From Crocinitomicaceae bacterium (GTDB lineage Bacteria; Bacteroidota; Bacteroidia; Flavobacteriales_D; Parvicellaceae), in the NCBI GenBank assembly GCA_002716065.1, contig PAZE01000033.1, positions 1 through 49,330 on the forward strand: 49,330 nt of DNA, read 5' to 3'. Below the pieces are notes generated by a model. It was not told the origin of the DNA and ran no database searches. It saw only the letters and a list, made by a program, of their open reading frames with translations. The translations under genes and the position numbers were made by a program. This document shows, piece after piece, positions 27,847 through 37,939 of the stretch; positions within the stretch are counted from its first letter, which is position 1, and each line of letters begins with the position of its first letter.

Positions 27847-28917
27847 TTAGTGGTCTTCCACTATAGCTAATCCAATAAATAGTGAGGTTAACAATGTAAA
27901 GATATATGCCTGAAGAAATGCAACCAGCAATTCTATTAGGTACATAAACAGTACAAAAGCTACTGATACTGGCGCCACCCCAAAAGCACCTCCAGTACCC
28001 AAGCCACTTTGAGCCATAAAAATCAAAGAAAGCAAGCTTAGTATTACAATATGACCAGCAGTCATATTTGCAAAAAGTCGTATCATTAACGCAATTGGCT
28101 TAATGAAAATACCAACAATTTCTATAGGAAGAAGAATAAGGTATAATGGGACTTTAGCACCCCATCCCATACTACTTCCAAGTGGATTGAAAATGTGCCC
28201 CCAATAGTTTTTATTCCCGCTAAAGTTGGTAATAATTAGTGTAAATACTGATAAAACAAGAGTTAAAGCAATGTTTCCAGTAACATTAGCTGCACCGGGA
28301 AGTAAACCAAGTAGGTTATTGATTAAAATAAAAAAGAAAAGTGTTAGTAAGTAGGGTAAGTATTTTTTGTAGTTGTGACCGATATTTGGTTTGGCAACAT
28401 CATCTTTGACAAAAAGAACTAGTGGTTCTATAAAAGCTTGAATACCTCTTGGAACACCGTTGTTTTTTCTGTAAGCTTTTGCTACCTTTCTTAAAATAAA
28501 GAAAAGTAAGGTAACCGCAAGTAGCATTGATGCCACATTTTTAGTAATAGAGAAATTTAAAATGGTTTTCCCAGAAGCTTCTGAAATATGACCATGTTCG
28601 TCTATTTCGTATACACGATCGCCTTTTGTTACTGTTTCGTGTCCATGATGAAAAGCACTAGACATAAAGACATCTAAATTACCATCAGTTAGTAGTATAA
28701 CAGGTAGCGGAATTGAAAAATGTGTTCCTTTAAAAGTGAAAAAATGCCAATCGTGAGCGTCTGAAATATGATGCATCACATCTGGAACGGGATTGTATAG
28801 CTCATTAGTTTCCGTTGAAGAAGATTCTTTGTTGTGAGAATCGGGATTACTTGCGAACATTCCTAGTGAAAGAAGGAAGAAAAAGGAGATGCTAATTGCT
28901 TTATGTAAACGCTCCAT
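27847..28917 (-). CDS. atpB: F1Fo ATP synthase subunit a with N-terminal extension
   Basis: The 356-residue protein is longer than typical subunit a (about 270). A signal-like leader (1-22) is followed by a roughly 110-residue His-rich hydrophilic segment before the membrane domain. The membrane part (about 125-356) has L-N-N-L-L-G-L-L-P-like, essential-arginine motif L-M-I-R-L-F-A-N-M-T-A-G-H and final A-Y-I-F-T-L-L-T. It forms the proton half-channels beside the c-ring. A long N-terminus of this type is a recurrent feature of Bacteroidota subunit a. It is the first gene of the operon; a good -7 box lies 30 bases upstream. Confidence 0.97.
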   Translation of the reverse strand: MERLHKAISISFFFLLSLGMFASNPDSHNKESSSTETNELYNPVPDVMHHISDAHDWHFFTFKGTHFSIPLPVILLTDGNLDVFMSSAFHHGHETVTKGDRVYEIDEHGHISEASGKTILNFSITKNVASMLLAVTLLFFILRKVAKAYRKNNGVPRGIQAFIEPLVLFVKDDVAKPNIGHNYKKYLPYLLTLFFFILINNLLGLLPGAANVTGNIALTLVLSVFTLIITNFSGNKNYWGHIFNPLGSSMGWGAKVPLYLILLPIEIVGIFIKPIALMIRLFANMTAGHIVILSLLSLIFMAQSGLGTGGAFGVAPVSVAFVLFMYLIELLVAFLQAYIFTLLTSLFIGLAIVEDH

Positions 28918-28946
28918 GTATTTCAGTTTGCTGTTAATAATTTCGG

Positions 28947-28954
28947 CAAAAGTA
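28947..28954 (-). promoter_or_regulatory. promoter -7 box of the atp operon
   Basis: On the minus strand the sequence reads TACTTTTG followed by C, a full match to the Bacteroidota -7 consensus TAnnTTTG. It lies 30 bases before the atpB ATG. A -33 TTG is not obvious. Confidence 0.55.
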
Positions 28955-29086
28955 GATAAATATTTTAGTTATGGAAATGTATATTAAAAGAATTTGACAA
29001 GATACTTGTTGTAAACGCTAAAATTGTCAACTTTCCCTCATATAAACAGAGGCTATTTATTAAAGTAAAAATTAGATATTATTTGG

Positions 29087-29095
29087 TATACTTGC
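29087..29095 (+). promoter_or_regulatory. candidate -7 box for the PBP1A operon
   Basis: TATACTTGC matches TAnnTTTG plus C except for one base and stands 50 bases before the ATG at 29145, in the divergent region with atpB. The remainder of 28918-29144 shows nothing else recognisable. Confidence 0.4.
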
Positions 29096-29144
29096 GGCAC
29101 TCGCTAAAAAATAAATACTTTTAGAGAATTAATTAAAAGTTCAA

Positions 29145-31631
29145 ATGAATTTTAGTTTTAAAAGGGCAATTAAAAATTTAGCTATTTTAGTTTTATGGCT
29201 TGCAGTGCTAAGCCCTTTTCTAACTCTATACCGTTTTTTAAACCTTGCCAATGACTCGTCTCTTCCTGGATTTGAACAATTGGAAAATCCAAAAACTAAT
29301 TTAGCTTCTGTAATTTATACTTCAGACATTGAATTAATTGGAAAATATTATCAGGAAAACAGAACAAACTCATCGTACAACGATTTGTCTGATTGGCTAG
29401 TTAAAGCATTGATTTCTACAGAAGATGAAAGATTTTACGAGCATTCAGGAATTGATGTTAGGGCATTGGCTAGGGTAGTAAAAGGTGTGGTTACAGGCAA
29501 CAGCAGCCAGGGAGGAGGATCAACCATCTCTCAACAATTGTCTAAGCTACTTTTTCCAAGAGAAAAATTAACTAAATTTCAGCTAGTAGTTAGAAAGTTC
29601 AAGGAATGGATTATTGCGGCACGTCTTGAAAAGAACTACACTAAGCAGGAAATAATTACCATGTATTTTAACCGGTTTGATTTTCTAAATAATGCCGTTG
29701 GTGTTAGTAGTGCAGCATCAGTATATTTTGGTAAGCAACCAAAGCAGCTGGCTATTCAAGAGGCAGCAATGTTGGTTAGAATGGCTAAAAACCCATCTTT
29801 ATTTAACCCTCTACGATTTCCTGAAAAAGTAACTAAAAGAAGAGAGGTAGTTCTTTTTCAAATGAAAAAAAATGGCCATTTAAATCAACAGCAATACGAC
29901 TCCATTCGAAAATTACCATTGGGTTTAAACTATACAAGAGTTGATCATCAATCAGGATTAGCTCCTTACTTTAGAGAAACGTTGAGGGCGGAGCTCACCA
30001 AAATATTTCGCGATAAAGACAACAAAGGAAATTTAAAACTTCAAAAGTCTGATGGATCATCTTATGACTTGTATGCAGATGGCCTGAAGATTTATACTAC
30101 AATTGATTCTAGAATTCAAAAACATGCTGAATATGCTGTTGCTCAACATTTAAAATATGAGCTTCAAGAGGATTTTTTTAATAATAATAAAAAATGGAAA
30201 CGCCCACCCTTTTCAAATGATTTAGAAAAAAAACAAATAGATACAATTGTAAATAGGGCGCTAAGACAATCGCAGATATATAAAAAATATAGTGGTAGAA
30301 TATGTGGTTATTGTGAAAGACCCAAAAAATACATTCAAAAAACAGATAGTGGTTACGTTTGTTCTTATTGCGAACATGTTACCCCGTTTTTAAATAAAAA
30401 ACAGATCGATAGTATTCTTAACGAAAAAAGAATTATCAAGGTATTTGATTGGGCATCTGAAAATTATGAAAAAGATACGCTAATGTCCTCAAGAGATTCT
30501 GTTATTTATTACAAAGGATTATTAAGGGCTAGCTTGGTTTCCATTGATCCTAAAAATGGACAAGTAAAAGCGTGGGTTGGCGGACCTCATTTCAAGCATT
30601 TTAAATACGACATGGTTAAAAGAGGAAGACGACAGGTGGGCTCAACGTTTAAGCCGTTTGTATATGCTACAGCCATAGAAATTGGTGCGCTTCATCCTTG
30701 TGATCAAATTCCTGACATTGAACATTGTGTTGAGGTACCTTACAACGAATACAGAAATCAATTGTGGTGCCCTTCCAATGCTGATCAGGCTTATACAGGT
30801 GCACAAACACCAGTGTTTTTTGCTTTAGCTTCATCCATGAATAACATTACCGCTAGTATTATTAAAAAAAGTGGAATGATGAATGAAGTTTTTGATAGGG
30901 TTGCACAATTGGGAATGGACACCTCTAAATTTATTCCTGTTCCTTCGATGGCTCTTGGAGTTTTTGATTTATCTGTTTATGAAATGGTAGGTGCAATTTC
31001 TTCTTTTGCCAACAGTGGCGTTTATATTGAACCTACTTTTATTTCAAGAATTGAAGATAAATATGGTAACAGCATATATGAACCAGATCGAAATGCAAAG
31101 CAGATTTGGAATATAGAAACTGCTTACACGATGCTAGAAATGATGAAATTGGTTACAACTGGAGTAAAACACCCAACGCTTAAAAATAAATTTAAAAGAC
31201 CATTGGTTGGCGGAACAGCAATTCGTATTAGAAGTAGAGATACAACAAAACGTCCATACGTAGGTATAGCTCAACCTGTTGCTGGTAAAACAGGAACCAC
31301 ACAAAATCAATCAGATGGTTGGTTTATGGGATTAACACCTGACTTGGTTACAGGGGTATGGGTAGGAGCTGAAGATAGGTCGGTTCGTTTTAGAACTGTT
31401 AGTATGGGAATGGGGACCAATACGGCACTTCCTATTTGGGCTTATATGACAAAAGAAATAAATAAGGACTCTTCTCTAAATATATCGCAGGATGATTTTG
31501 AAAAACCCTTAAATATTCTTAATCCTCCTTTAGAATGTCAGCAATACAACACTGAAAAAAGTGCTTTTGATGAGCTGCAACAAGAAGATGGGTTAAACAT
31601 TTGGGGTAAGGAAGAAGAAGATATTTGGTAA
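29145..31631 (+). CDS. class A penicillin-binding protein 1A with Cys4 insert
   Basis: The 828-residue protein has an N-terminal membrane anchor (about 10-28), a GT51 glycosyltransferase domain (about 60-250; [13 protein letters not shown] and [13 protein letters not shown]) and a transpeptidase domain with S500-T-F-K (nucleophile Ser500), S-S-M-N and K-T-G-T-T near 714. It polymerises and cross-links peptidoglycan in the periplasm. Between the two domains is C387-x2-C390-x15-C406-x2-C409, a zinc-ribbon-like insert unusual for a class A PBP. No other odd features are seen. It heads a plus-strand run followed 19 bases later by scoA. Confidence 0.95.
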   Translation: MNFSFKRAIKNLAILVLWLAVLSPFLTLYRFLNLANDSSLPGFEQLENPKTNLASVIYTSDIELIGKYYQENRTNSSYNDLSDWLVKALISTEDERFYEHSGIDVRALARVVKGVVTGNSSQGGGSTISQQLSKLLFPREKLTKFQLVVRKFKEWIIAARLEKNYTKQEIITMYFNRFDFLNNAVGVSSAASVYFGKQPKQLAIQEAAMLVRMAKNPSLFNPLRFPEKVTKRREVVLFQMKKNGHLNQQQYDSIRKLPLGLNYTRVDHQSGLAPYFRETLRAELTKIFRDKDNKGNLKLQKSDGSSYDLYADGLKIYTTIDSRIQKHAEYAVAQHLKYELQEDFFNNNKKWKRPPFSNDLEKKQIDTIVNRALRQSQIYKKYSGRICGYCERPKKYIQKTDSGYVCSYCEHVTPFLNKKQIDSILNEKRIIKVFDWASENYEKDTLMSSRDSVIYYKGLLRASLVSIDPKNGQVKAWVGGPHFKHFKYDMVKRGRRQVGSTFKPFVYATAIEIGALHPCDQIPDIEHCVEVPYNEYRNQLWCPSNADQAYTGAQTPVFFALASSMNNITASIIKKSGMMNEVFDRVAQLGMDTSKFIPVPSMALGVFDLSVYEMVGAISSFANSGVYIEPTFISRIEDKYGNSIYEPDRNAKQIWNIETAYTMLEMMKLVTTGVKHPTLKNKFKRPLVGGTAIRIRSRDTTKRPYVGIAQPVAGKTGTTQNQSDGWFMGLTPDLVTGVWVGAEDRSVRFRTVSMGMGTNTALPIWAYMTKEINKDSSLNISQDDFEKPLNILNPPLECQQYNTEKSAFDELQQEDGLNIWGKEEEDIW

Positions 31632-31650
31632 TATTGTAAAAAAAATAAGA

Positions 31651-32352
31651 ATGATTAATAAAGTAGTATCATCAGCCCATCATGCATGTTCAGGAATAGA
31701 ACATGGAATGACAATTATGCTAGGTGGATTTGGTTTATGTGGAATTCCAGAAAATTGCATTGCTGAGCTGGTTAAGATGCAGGTTAAAGAGCTTACTTGT
31801 ATTTCCAATAATGCTGGAGTTGATGATTTTGGTTTAGGCTTATTACTTCAACAAAGGCAAATAAGAAAAATGATTTCATCTTATGTAGGTGAAAACGATG
31901 AGTTTGAACGTCAAATGTTAAGTGGAGAATTAGAAGTTGATTTAATACCGCAAGGTAGTTTAGCCGAACGATGTAGAGCTGGTGGAGCGGGAATCCCTGC
32001 ATTTTTCACTCCTGCTGGATATGGAACGGAGGTTGGTGAAGGAAAAGAAGTGCGAATTTTTAATGATAAGCCCCATATTTTAGAATCAGCACTTACAGCA
32101 GATTATGCAATTGTCAAAGCATGGAAGGGAGATAAAACGGGAAATCTTATTTTTAAAGGCACAGCGAGAAACTTTAATCCTCCAATGGCAATGGCAGGTA
32201 AAATTACTATTGCTGAAGTTGAAGAGTTGGTGGAGCCAGGAGAGCTCGACCCTAACCAGATTCATACTCCTGGAATCTTTGTGCAAAGAATCTTTAAAGG
32301 AGAAGGTTATCAAAAGAGAATTGAGCAAAGAACAACACGAAAAAAAGCATAA
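31651..32352 (+). CDS. scoA: 3-oxoacid CoA-transferase subunit A
   Basis: The 233-residue protein matches the alpha subunit: [51 protein letters not shown] and [12 protein letters not shown]. With subunit B it moves CoA from succinyl-CoA to acetoacetate (or related acids) during ketone-body or amino-acid catabolism in the cytoplasm. It is followed one base later by subunit B and forms a bicistronic unit, possibly extended from the PBP gene. Confidence 0.96.
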   Translation: MINKVVSSAHHACSGIEHGMTIMLGGFGLCGIPENCIAELVKMQVKELTCISNNAGVDDFGLGLLLQQRQIRKMISSYVGENDEFERQMLSGELEVDLIPQGSLAERCRAGGAGIPAFFTPAGYGTEVGEGKEVRIFNDKPHILESALTADYAIVKAWKGDKTGNLIFKGTARNFNPPMAMAGKITIAEVEELVEPGELDPNQIHTPGIFVQRIFKGEGYQKRIEQRTTRKKA

Positions 32353-32353
32353 G

Positions 32354-33013
32354 ATGGCATTAGATAAAAATGGAATAGCAAAACGAATAGCGCAGGAACT
32401 CCAAGATGGTTGGTATGTAAATTTAGGCATCGGAATACCTACGTTAGTGGCCAATCACATTCCTGAAGGAATGTCTGTAGATTTTCAGTCGGAAAATGGA
32501 ATTTTAGGTATGGGCCCCTTTCCTTATGAAGGAGAAGAAGATGCCGACTTGATTAATGCTGGAAAACAAACCATTACAGCTCTTGATGGAGCGGTATATT
32601 TTGATTCTTCAACGAGTTTTGCCATGATTAGAGGTCAGCATGTTCAGTTGACTGTTCTAGGTGCTATGGAGGTATCTGAAAATGGAGATATTGCCAACTG
32701 GAAAATTCCTGGTAAAATGGTTAAGGGTATGGGTGGAGCCATGGATTTAGTTGCTAGCGCAGACAATATTATTGTAGCCATGATGCATGCCAACAAGAAG
32801 GGAGAAAGTAAACTCTTAAATAATTGTAGCCTTCCTCTAACCGGAGTTGGTTGTGTTAAAAAAGTAGTTACCAATCTTGCTGTTCTGGAAATTGTAAAAG
32901 ATGGTGGTTTTAAGCTGCTTGAAAGAGCCCCAGGGGTTTCTGTACAAGAAATAAAATCAGCGACACAAGGAAAATTAATTATTGAGGGGGATATTCCAGA
33001 AATGAGCCTATAA
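32354..33013 (+). CDS. scoB: 3-oxoacid CoA-transferase subunit B
   Basis: The 219-residue protein contains the catalytic motif S-E47-N-G-I-L-G-M-G-P, whose glutamate forms the covalent CoA thioester, plus V-N-L-G-I-G-I-P-T, and M-G-G-A-M-D-L-V. The same frame is open from 32105, but that upstream part overlaps subunit A in another frame; ATG at 32354, directly after the subunit A stop, gives the family's normal length. Function as for subunit A. Confidence 0.96.
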   Translation: MALDKNGIAKRIAQELQDGWYVNLGIGIPTLVANHIPEGMSVDFQSENGILGMGPFPYEGEEDADLINAGKQTITALDGAVYFDSSTSFAMIRGQHVQLTVLGAMEVSENGDIANWKIPGKMVKGMGGAMDLVASADNIIVAMMHANKKGESKLLNNCSLPLTGVGCVKKVVTNLAVLEIVKDGGFKLLERAPGVSVQEIKSATQGKLIIEGDIPEMSL

Positions 33014-33027
33014 AAAAGTATTGTATA

Positions 33028-33750
33028 ATGAAAATTAAAAAATTATCTATCCTTATACCTGCTTATAATGAGCAAAGTACGATTCATCTTATTCTGAATA
33101 AGGTTAAAGAAGTTGAGTTAATCAATAATATTCAAAAAGAAATTATTATTGTAAACGACTCTTCTACAGATAAAACCATGGAGGTTCTACAGGATTACAT
33201 TTCTGCGAACAAAACTCTAGACATTAGATTATATAATCAGCCTAAAAATAAAGGTAAAGGAGCGGCTATTCATAAAGCAATAGAGCTAGCTACTGGAGAG
33301 TATTTAGTTGTTCAGGATGCGGATTTAGAGTATGATCCTAAGGAATACAATGTTTTGTTGTCTCCAATTGTTAATGGTTTTGCTGATGTGGTTTATGGGT
33401 CTAGATTTATGGGGGGTAACCCACATCGAATATTATTTTACTGGCATTCTATTGGAAATCGTTTTTTAACTAGACTATCCAACATGTTTACCAACCTCAA
33501 CCTGACCGACATGGAAACATGTTATAAGATGATAAATACTAAAATAGCACAATCTTTATCGTTAAAGGAAAATCGATTTGGATTTGAGCCAGAGCTTACG
33601 GCAAAACTTTCAAGAATTGCTAATATTCGAATTTATGAAGTTGGAATTTCTTACTATGGAAGAACTTATGAAGAGGGAAAGAAAATTGGTTGGAAAGATG
33701 GTTTTAGGGCAATTTACTGTATTTTGAAATACAATTTATTTATTAAATAG
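33028..33750 (+). CDS. family 2 glycosyltransferase (dolichol/polyprenyl-phosphate type)
   Basis: The 240-residue GT-A protein begins L-S-I-L-I-P-A-Y-N-E, followed by I-I-I-V-N-D-S-S-T-D and the nucleotide-sugar/metal motif V-V-Q-D-A-D-L-E-Y-D-P. It has G-S-R-F-M-G-G and a cytoplasmic C-terminus without membrane helices, like dolichol-phosphate mannose synthase relatives. It would transfer a sugar to a lipid phosphate carrier for envelope glycans. It lies 14 bases after scoB and converges with the LytTR gene, stops 4 bases apart. Confidence 0.9.
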   Translation: MKIKKLSILIPAYNEQSTIHLILNKVKEVELINNIQKEIIIVNDSSTDKTMEVLQDYISANKTLDIRLYNQPKNKGKGAAIHKAIELATGEYLVVQDADLEYDPKEYNVLLSPIVNGFADVVYGSRFMGGNPHRILFYWHSIGNRFLTRLSNMFTNLNLTDMETCYKMINTKIAQSLSLKENRFGFEPELTAKLSRIANIRIYEVGISYYGRTYEEGKKIGWKDGFRAIYCILKYNLFIK

Positions 33751-33754
33751 GCCC

Positions 33755-34447
33755 TTATAACAAGTTTAGCTTACCACTTAATCCATCTTTATAAGCTTTG
33801 CCAATATTTATCTGATTGTTGTTAATGATGATGTAATTATCTTCGATGGATTCAATTTTATCTAAACGAACAATAAATGATCGATGAACTCGTACAAATT
33901 CGTCTGAAGGTAATTTACTTGCTACATCTTTCATGGTGCTTAATATGGTGTATTTCCCATCTTCTGTAATAACTCTCATGTAGTTTCCCAGAGCTTCAAT
34001 CCAGAAAATTTTATGAGTGTTTATTTGAACTAATTTAGAGTCGGATTTAATGAAGATGGTTTCTCCTTTTGTAGTAAATAAAGAAGAATCGGATGAAAAA
34101 CGTTTGTTGGCTTTTTCAACTGCCTTTAAAAAACGAGCAGCTGAGATGGGTTTTTTTACAAAATCTGTAACATCGTATTCATAAGATTCTACGGCATATT
34201 GATCGTGAGAAGTAACCAATATGACCTGAGGAAGAGGGGAAAGTGCTTTAAGCATTGAAATGCCATCCATTTTTGGCATTTCAATATCTAGAAAAAGTAA
34301 ATCAATTTTACTTTCTTTTAGAATGTTAAAAGCTTCTAGTGGATTGCCGCAAGAAGCTACTAAATCCAATGATGCGGTGTCGTTAATTAAATCTTCAAGA
34401 ATCCCTCTTGACAACTCATCGTCATCAACTATTAAACACTTCATCAT
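33755..34447 (-). CDS. LytTR-family response regulator
   Basis: The 230-residue protein has an N-terminal receiver (about 1-120) with acidic pocket D8-D9-D10 and phospho-acceptor D54 in L-F-L-D-I-E-M-P-K-M-D-G, then a LytTR DNA-binding domain (about 130-230) with I-F-W-I-E-A-L-G-N-Y, V-R-V-H-R-S-F-I-V. It would bind direct repeats in target promoters. Its start overlaps the stop of the hybrid kinase gene as ATGATG, so the two are coupled and probably form a phosphorelay (kinase, REC, Hpt, LytTR). Confidence 0.95.
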   Translation of the reverse strand: MMKCLIVDDDELSRGILEDLINDTASLDLVASCGNPLEAFNILKESKIDLLFLDIEMPKMDGISMLKALSPLPQVILVTSHDQYAVESYEYDVTDFVKKPISAARFLKAVEKANKRFSSDSSLFTTKGETIFIKSDSKLVQINTHKIFWIEALGNYMRVITEDGKYTILSTMKDVASKLPSDEFVRVHRSFIVRLDKIESIEDNYIIINNNQINIGKAYKDGLSGKLNLL

Positions 34448-37182
34448 GATTTTTTGAGTTCTACAATGTAATTATTTAGCTCACTAATAGATTGCTCTAC
34501 AATTAAGTTTACTCTAGTAACAATATTAGTGATTTCATTTGTATTTTCCGCATTATGCTTCATTTTTTCAAGGATAACTAATTGTGAAAGAACCTCCTCT
34601 ACACCTAGGTAAGAAGCATTTCCCTTTATTTTGTGAGCTAATGATGAAATTGCTTTAAAATCTTGATTTTTTAGCGCCTCATTTAACTGTTGTAAATCGA
34701 CAGGAACATTCTGCAAATATATGGAAATGTATTTTTCCATTTTTTTCTTATCTCCCTTGCTAATTTTCGTTAAAAAAGAAAGGTCAGTTACGTTTTTATT
34801 TATTTCAATAGTGTCCAATGATTCAAGATTGTTTTGTGGAGGAATTTCTTTTTCTTTTAAATTTAAAATACTTGCAATCTTGTTAAATAAAAGCTCTGTT
34901 TTGATAGGTTTAGAAAGACATTCATTCATTCCAACATCAATGCATTTTTGAGCTACCCCATCAAGCACATGAGCTGTCATTGCAATAATTGGGGTGTTTC
35001 TTTTATTCCTTGGAAGTTTTGTTCTTATGTGTTTTGTCGCCTCAAAGCCATTCATGTTTGGCATTTGAAGGTCCATTAATATTAAATCAAAATGTTCTTT
35101 TTCAACCATGTTTACAGCAACCATACCGTCTTCAGCAAAAGAAACATTAATTTCTTCTTTTATATTTTTAATAATCTCATTTAATACGATTCTATTGAGC
35201 TCATTATCATCAACAAGTAAGATAGAGAGATTCTCAAAACTAAAGTTTTCGTAGTTTGCTGTTTGAAGCGGCAAATCTTCTTTTTTCCCCTCCTTTAAAT
35301 CTAGCGTAAATGAGAATTCACTTCCTTTTCCTGGAGTTGACTTCACTTGTATTTCTCCTCCCATTAATCGAACAAGCTCTTTGGTTATTGCTAAACCAAG
35401 ACCAGTTCCGCCATATTGCCGAGTAGTTTTTGAAGATGCTTGCTCATAGCTATCAAAAATAGTGGCTAGCTTTTCTTTTTCAATTCCAATTCCCGTGTCT
35501 TTAATTGAAAAATAAAGTTTATTTGATTTAGCTGTTTTAGTACTTGAAATCGATATATTAACACTCCCTTCTTTAGTGAATTTTATTGCGTTATCAACTA
35601 GATTAAGAAGAATTTGATTTATTCTCATTGGGTCACCAATTAATATTTCAGGTAAATTTTCAGCTATTAAAACATCTAGTTCAACAGGTTTTTGGGTAAC
35701 TTTAAAGGAAACAGATTTTTTTATATCCGTAATTATTTTAAGTATAGAAAACGGAACACTTTCTAATTGAATAGCTCCTTTTTCTATTTTAGATAAGTCC
35801 AAAATATCATTTACTAGGAATAGTATATTGTTGGCGCTATTTTTAATCGTGCTTAAGTAGTCTTTTTGCTTTACAGATAATTCTGTTTCAGACATCAATT
35901 GAGAAAGCCCAACAACAGCATTTAAAGGAGTTCTAATTTCATGACTTGTGTAGGCAAAAAAGTCTTCTTTATCTTGCCGAAGCTTATTGGACTGCAATGT
36001 TGCTTCTTCTAACTCTTTATTAATAGATGTTTTCTGCCTGTAGGCATAAAGTAAAAATCCAGAAAAGACCAATAGAATCAACAGAATTAGAGAAAAGAAA
36101 ATTGTCCAAGTGTTTTTAATTCTTTCCTCATTATCTTGTTTCTCTTGAACTAAAGCAAGCTCTTGCTCTTTCTTTGTAAGCTCGAGTTGAGATTCAAGAA
36201 AATTAATTTCACTTACATCTTTAATTGCGGCATAATATTGAAGAAACTCATAAGCTTTTCTATACTCTTTGTTTAGTTCATAGGCTTTCGCTAAGTTTTT
36301 ATACCCTTTTTTTATGTAGTTTTTTAAAGCTAATTTTTTTGAAAGAGCAAGACTTTTTTCCATGTATAAAACAAAGTTTGAGTTGTCGTCCAATCTTTCA
36401 TAGGCCTTTGCAATTTCATAGTTAATTTTTGCTTGACTTGAAGAAACTCCATTATATAATGCGCTATCAACAGCTACATAAAAAGTTAAAGAACTATTTA
36501 AAAAAGTAATTCCTTCCTCTATGTCTCCAAGAGAAATATAAAGCTGACCAATTGAACGGCATATTTCTGCTTTTAGAGAAGGTTTTTCTTTTTCATCTAC
36601 TTGATCATTGGAAAGTGTAATAAGTTTTAACGCATTTTGGGTTTCTCCTATATATTGACTGTGCTTTCCAAGAGAGTAATTTGCCAATGCAGTTATGTTT
36701 GTATTCTTTGTTTTTACGCCTATTTCAAGAGCTTTTTCAAATTCTCTTTTTGCCCTTCGGTTATCTCCTATTTTCTTATAAACCTCACCTATTAAGATTT
36801 CACATTTAGCAACTTCTGGTAGGTTGGATATTTCTTTATTAATGTCAAGAGCAGTTATGAATTTTTCTAAAGCAACATCATAATTCGCTTTACTTAACTC
36901 AATTTTACCAATTTGCTTAAGCGCATCTATTTTGTCGTCAATTGATCGAGTAGTTTTACTTAAAAGCAATGCTTTTTCAGCATAGCTCAAGGATAAGTCT
37001 TTGTCAATGGAGGTATAAAGGTGAGCAAGGTCTAGGTAAATTTTAACAATTATTTCTGGAGATTGTTCGATAGATAGTCGTTGTTCTAGGTCAACAATAA
37101 GAACACTTTTTTGCGCACTTGTTGGTAGTGCGAAAATGAAAAGGAAGAAAAAGCACAGATATTTAAGCCTTCGAAAAGTCAC
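34444..37182 (-). CDS. TPR-containing hybrid sensor histidine kinase (HisKA-HATPase-REC-Hpt)
   Basis: The 912-residue protein has a signal peptide (1-24), a TPR helical sensor (about 40-330), one membrane segment (about 357-380), coiled coil, HisKA (H in Y-T-S-H-E-I-R-T-P-L-N, about 414), HATPase (N-A-I-K-F-T, D-T-G-I-G-I, G-T-G-L-G-L-A), receiver (D near 700 in I-L-M-D-L-Q-M-P-N-M-N-G) and a C-terminal Hpt domain (A-H-K-I-K-G-N-A-S, about 850). The sensor is probably periplasmic. Such kinases pass phosphate internally then to a separate regulator, here the overlapping LytTR gene. The signal sensed is unknown. Confidence 0.93.
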   Translation of the reverse strand: MTFRRLKYLCFFFLFIFALPTSAQKSVLIVDLEQRLSIEQSPEIIVKIYLDLAHLYTSIDKDLSLSYAEKALLLSKTTRSIDDKIDALKQIGKIELSKANYDVALEKFITALDINKEISNLPEVAKCEILIGEVYKKIGDNRRAKREFEKALEIGVKTKNTNITALANYSLGKHSQYIGETQNALKLITLSNDQVDEKEKPSLKAEICRSIGQLYISLGDIEEGITFLNSSLTFYVAVDSALYNGVSSSQAKINYEIAKAYERLDDNSNFVLYMEKSLALSKKLALKNYIKKGYKNLAKAYELNKEYRKAYEFLQYYAAIKDVSEINFLESQLELTKKEQELALVQEKQDNEERIKNTWTIFFSLILLILLVFSGFLLYAYRQKTSINKELEEATLQSNKLRQDKEDFFAYTSHEIRTPLNAVVGLSQLMSETELSVKQKDYLSTIKNSANNILFLVNDILDLSKIEKGAIQLESVPFSILKIITDIKKSVSFKVTQKPVELDVLIAENLPEILIGDPMRINQILLNLVDNAIKFTKEGSVNISISSTKTAKSNKLYFSIKDTGIGIEKEKLATIFDSYEQASSKTTRQYGGTGLGLAITKELVRLMGGEIQVKSTPGKGSEFSFTLDLKEGKKEDLPLQTANYENFSFENLSILLVDDNELNRIVLNEIIKNIKEEINVSFAEDGMVAVNMVEKEHFDLILMDLQMPNMNGFEATKHIRTKLPRNKRNTPIIAMTAHVLDGVAQKCIDVGMNECLSKPIKTELLFNKIASILNLKEKEIPPQNNLESLDTIEINKNVTDLSFLTKISKGDKKKMEKYISIYLQNVPVDLQQLNEALKNQDFKAISSLAHKIKGNASYLGVEEVLSQLVILEKMKHNAENTNEITNIVTRVNLIVEQSISELNNYIVELKKS

Positions 37183-37229
37183 AGATATAAAAGTAAAGAA
37201 AAGTTTCTTAAGAAGGTGGTCAGAGATAC

Positions 37230-37919
37230 TTAATCGTGATTGATTTTTAAATAAGATAGTATCCCATATCCCTGAAAAATAAAATTAAACAAGAAGAAAA
37301 TAGCAATTGTTTTTTGAGCACTTACTTGAAGTATTAATGAAAAAAGGTTAAAGTTAGGTTTTGGTCCAAATTCAATTAAAAGATTGTAAAGTAACAGTAT
37401 ACAGGTAAAAAGTAAATAAACGTAAAATAGTTTATTGGGAAAAAGCGGATTTATTCTTAGGGCAATACTTTGTGCAAAAGAGGATAGAAAAAATAGGTAG
37501 AAAGAGATTTTAACAAAGACTAAGTGAATATATATCGTTGATGGGTCTGCACTATAATAACCAATTCCTATAAATGCTAAAGCAGAACAAAGGGCAAATA
37601 TTGATGAGAAAACACTTAATTTATAAGAGCGGCTTTCATTTTTAAAAAGTAGTGGCTGAAAAACAAACAACAACGCAAAAGAACAGCTTATAATATATAT
37701 GCCTAATTTAAAAAGAGACGCTCCAAATGAATTGTCTAAACCACTTGAGGTGGTTTTTTTCCCAAGATGACTGATGAAGTTCTCAAAAAACAAATAATGC
37801 TCAGCATTGTCATTAAACCTTGAGCCTCCTGGATAAAAAAACATGCATAAAATGAGAATTGCAATAAAAGAGACTAAACAAAATAGATTTTGCTGAACAA
37901 TTAATTTATGAAATTTCAT
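37230..37919 (-). CDS. multi-pass membrane protein, DUF998-like
   Basis: The 229-residue protein has about six hydrophobic helices. After the first comes M-F-F-Y-P-G-G-S-R-F, and further on E-N-F-I-S-H-L-G, a pattern reminiscent of DUF998 membrane proteins, whose role is unknown. No catalytic residue stands out. It lies 47 bases upstream of the hybrid kinase gene and 20 bases after the small membrane-protein gene on the same strand, so the four minus-strand genes 33755-38152 may be one operon. Confidence 0.7.
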   Translation of the reverse strand: MKFHKLIVQQNLFCLVSFIAILILCMFFYPGGSRFNDNAEHYLFFENFISHLGKKTTSSGLDNSFGASLFKLGIYIISCSFALLFVFQPLLFKNESRSYKLSVFSSIFALCSALAFIGIGYYSADPSTIYIHLVFVKISFYLFFLSSFAQSIALRINPLFPNKLFYVYLLFTCILLLYNLLIEFGPKPNFNLFSLILQVSAQKTIAIFFLFNFIFQGYGILSYLKINHD

Positions 37920-37939
37920 TGGATAAGACTCAGACTGAA

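Noticed and set aside
32105-32353. Longer N-terminus for CoA-transferase subunit B
   Set aside because: It overlaps the end of subunit A in another frame and gives an abnormal length; ATG at 32354 fits the family.
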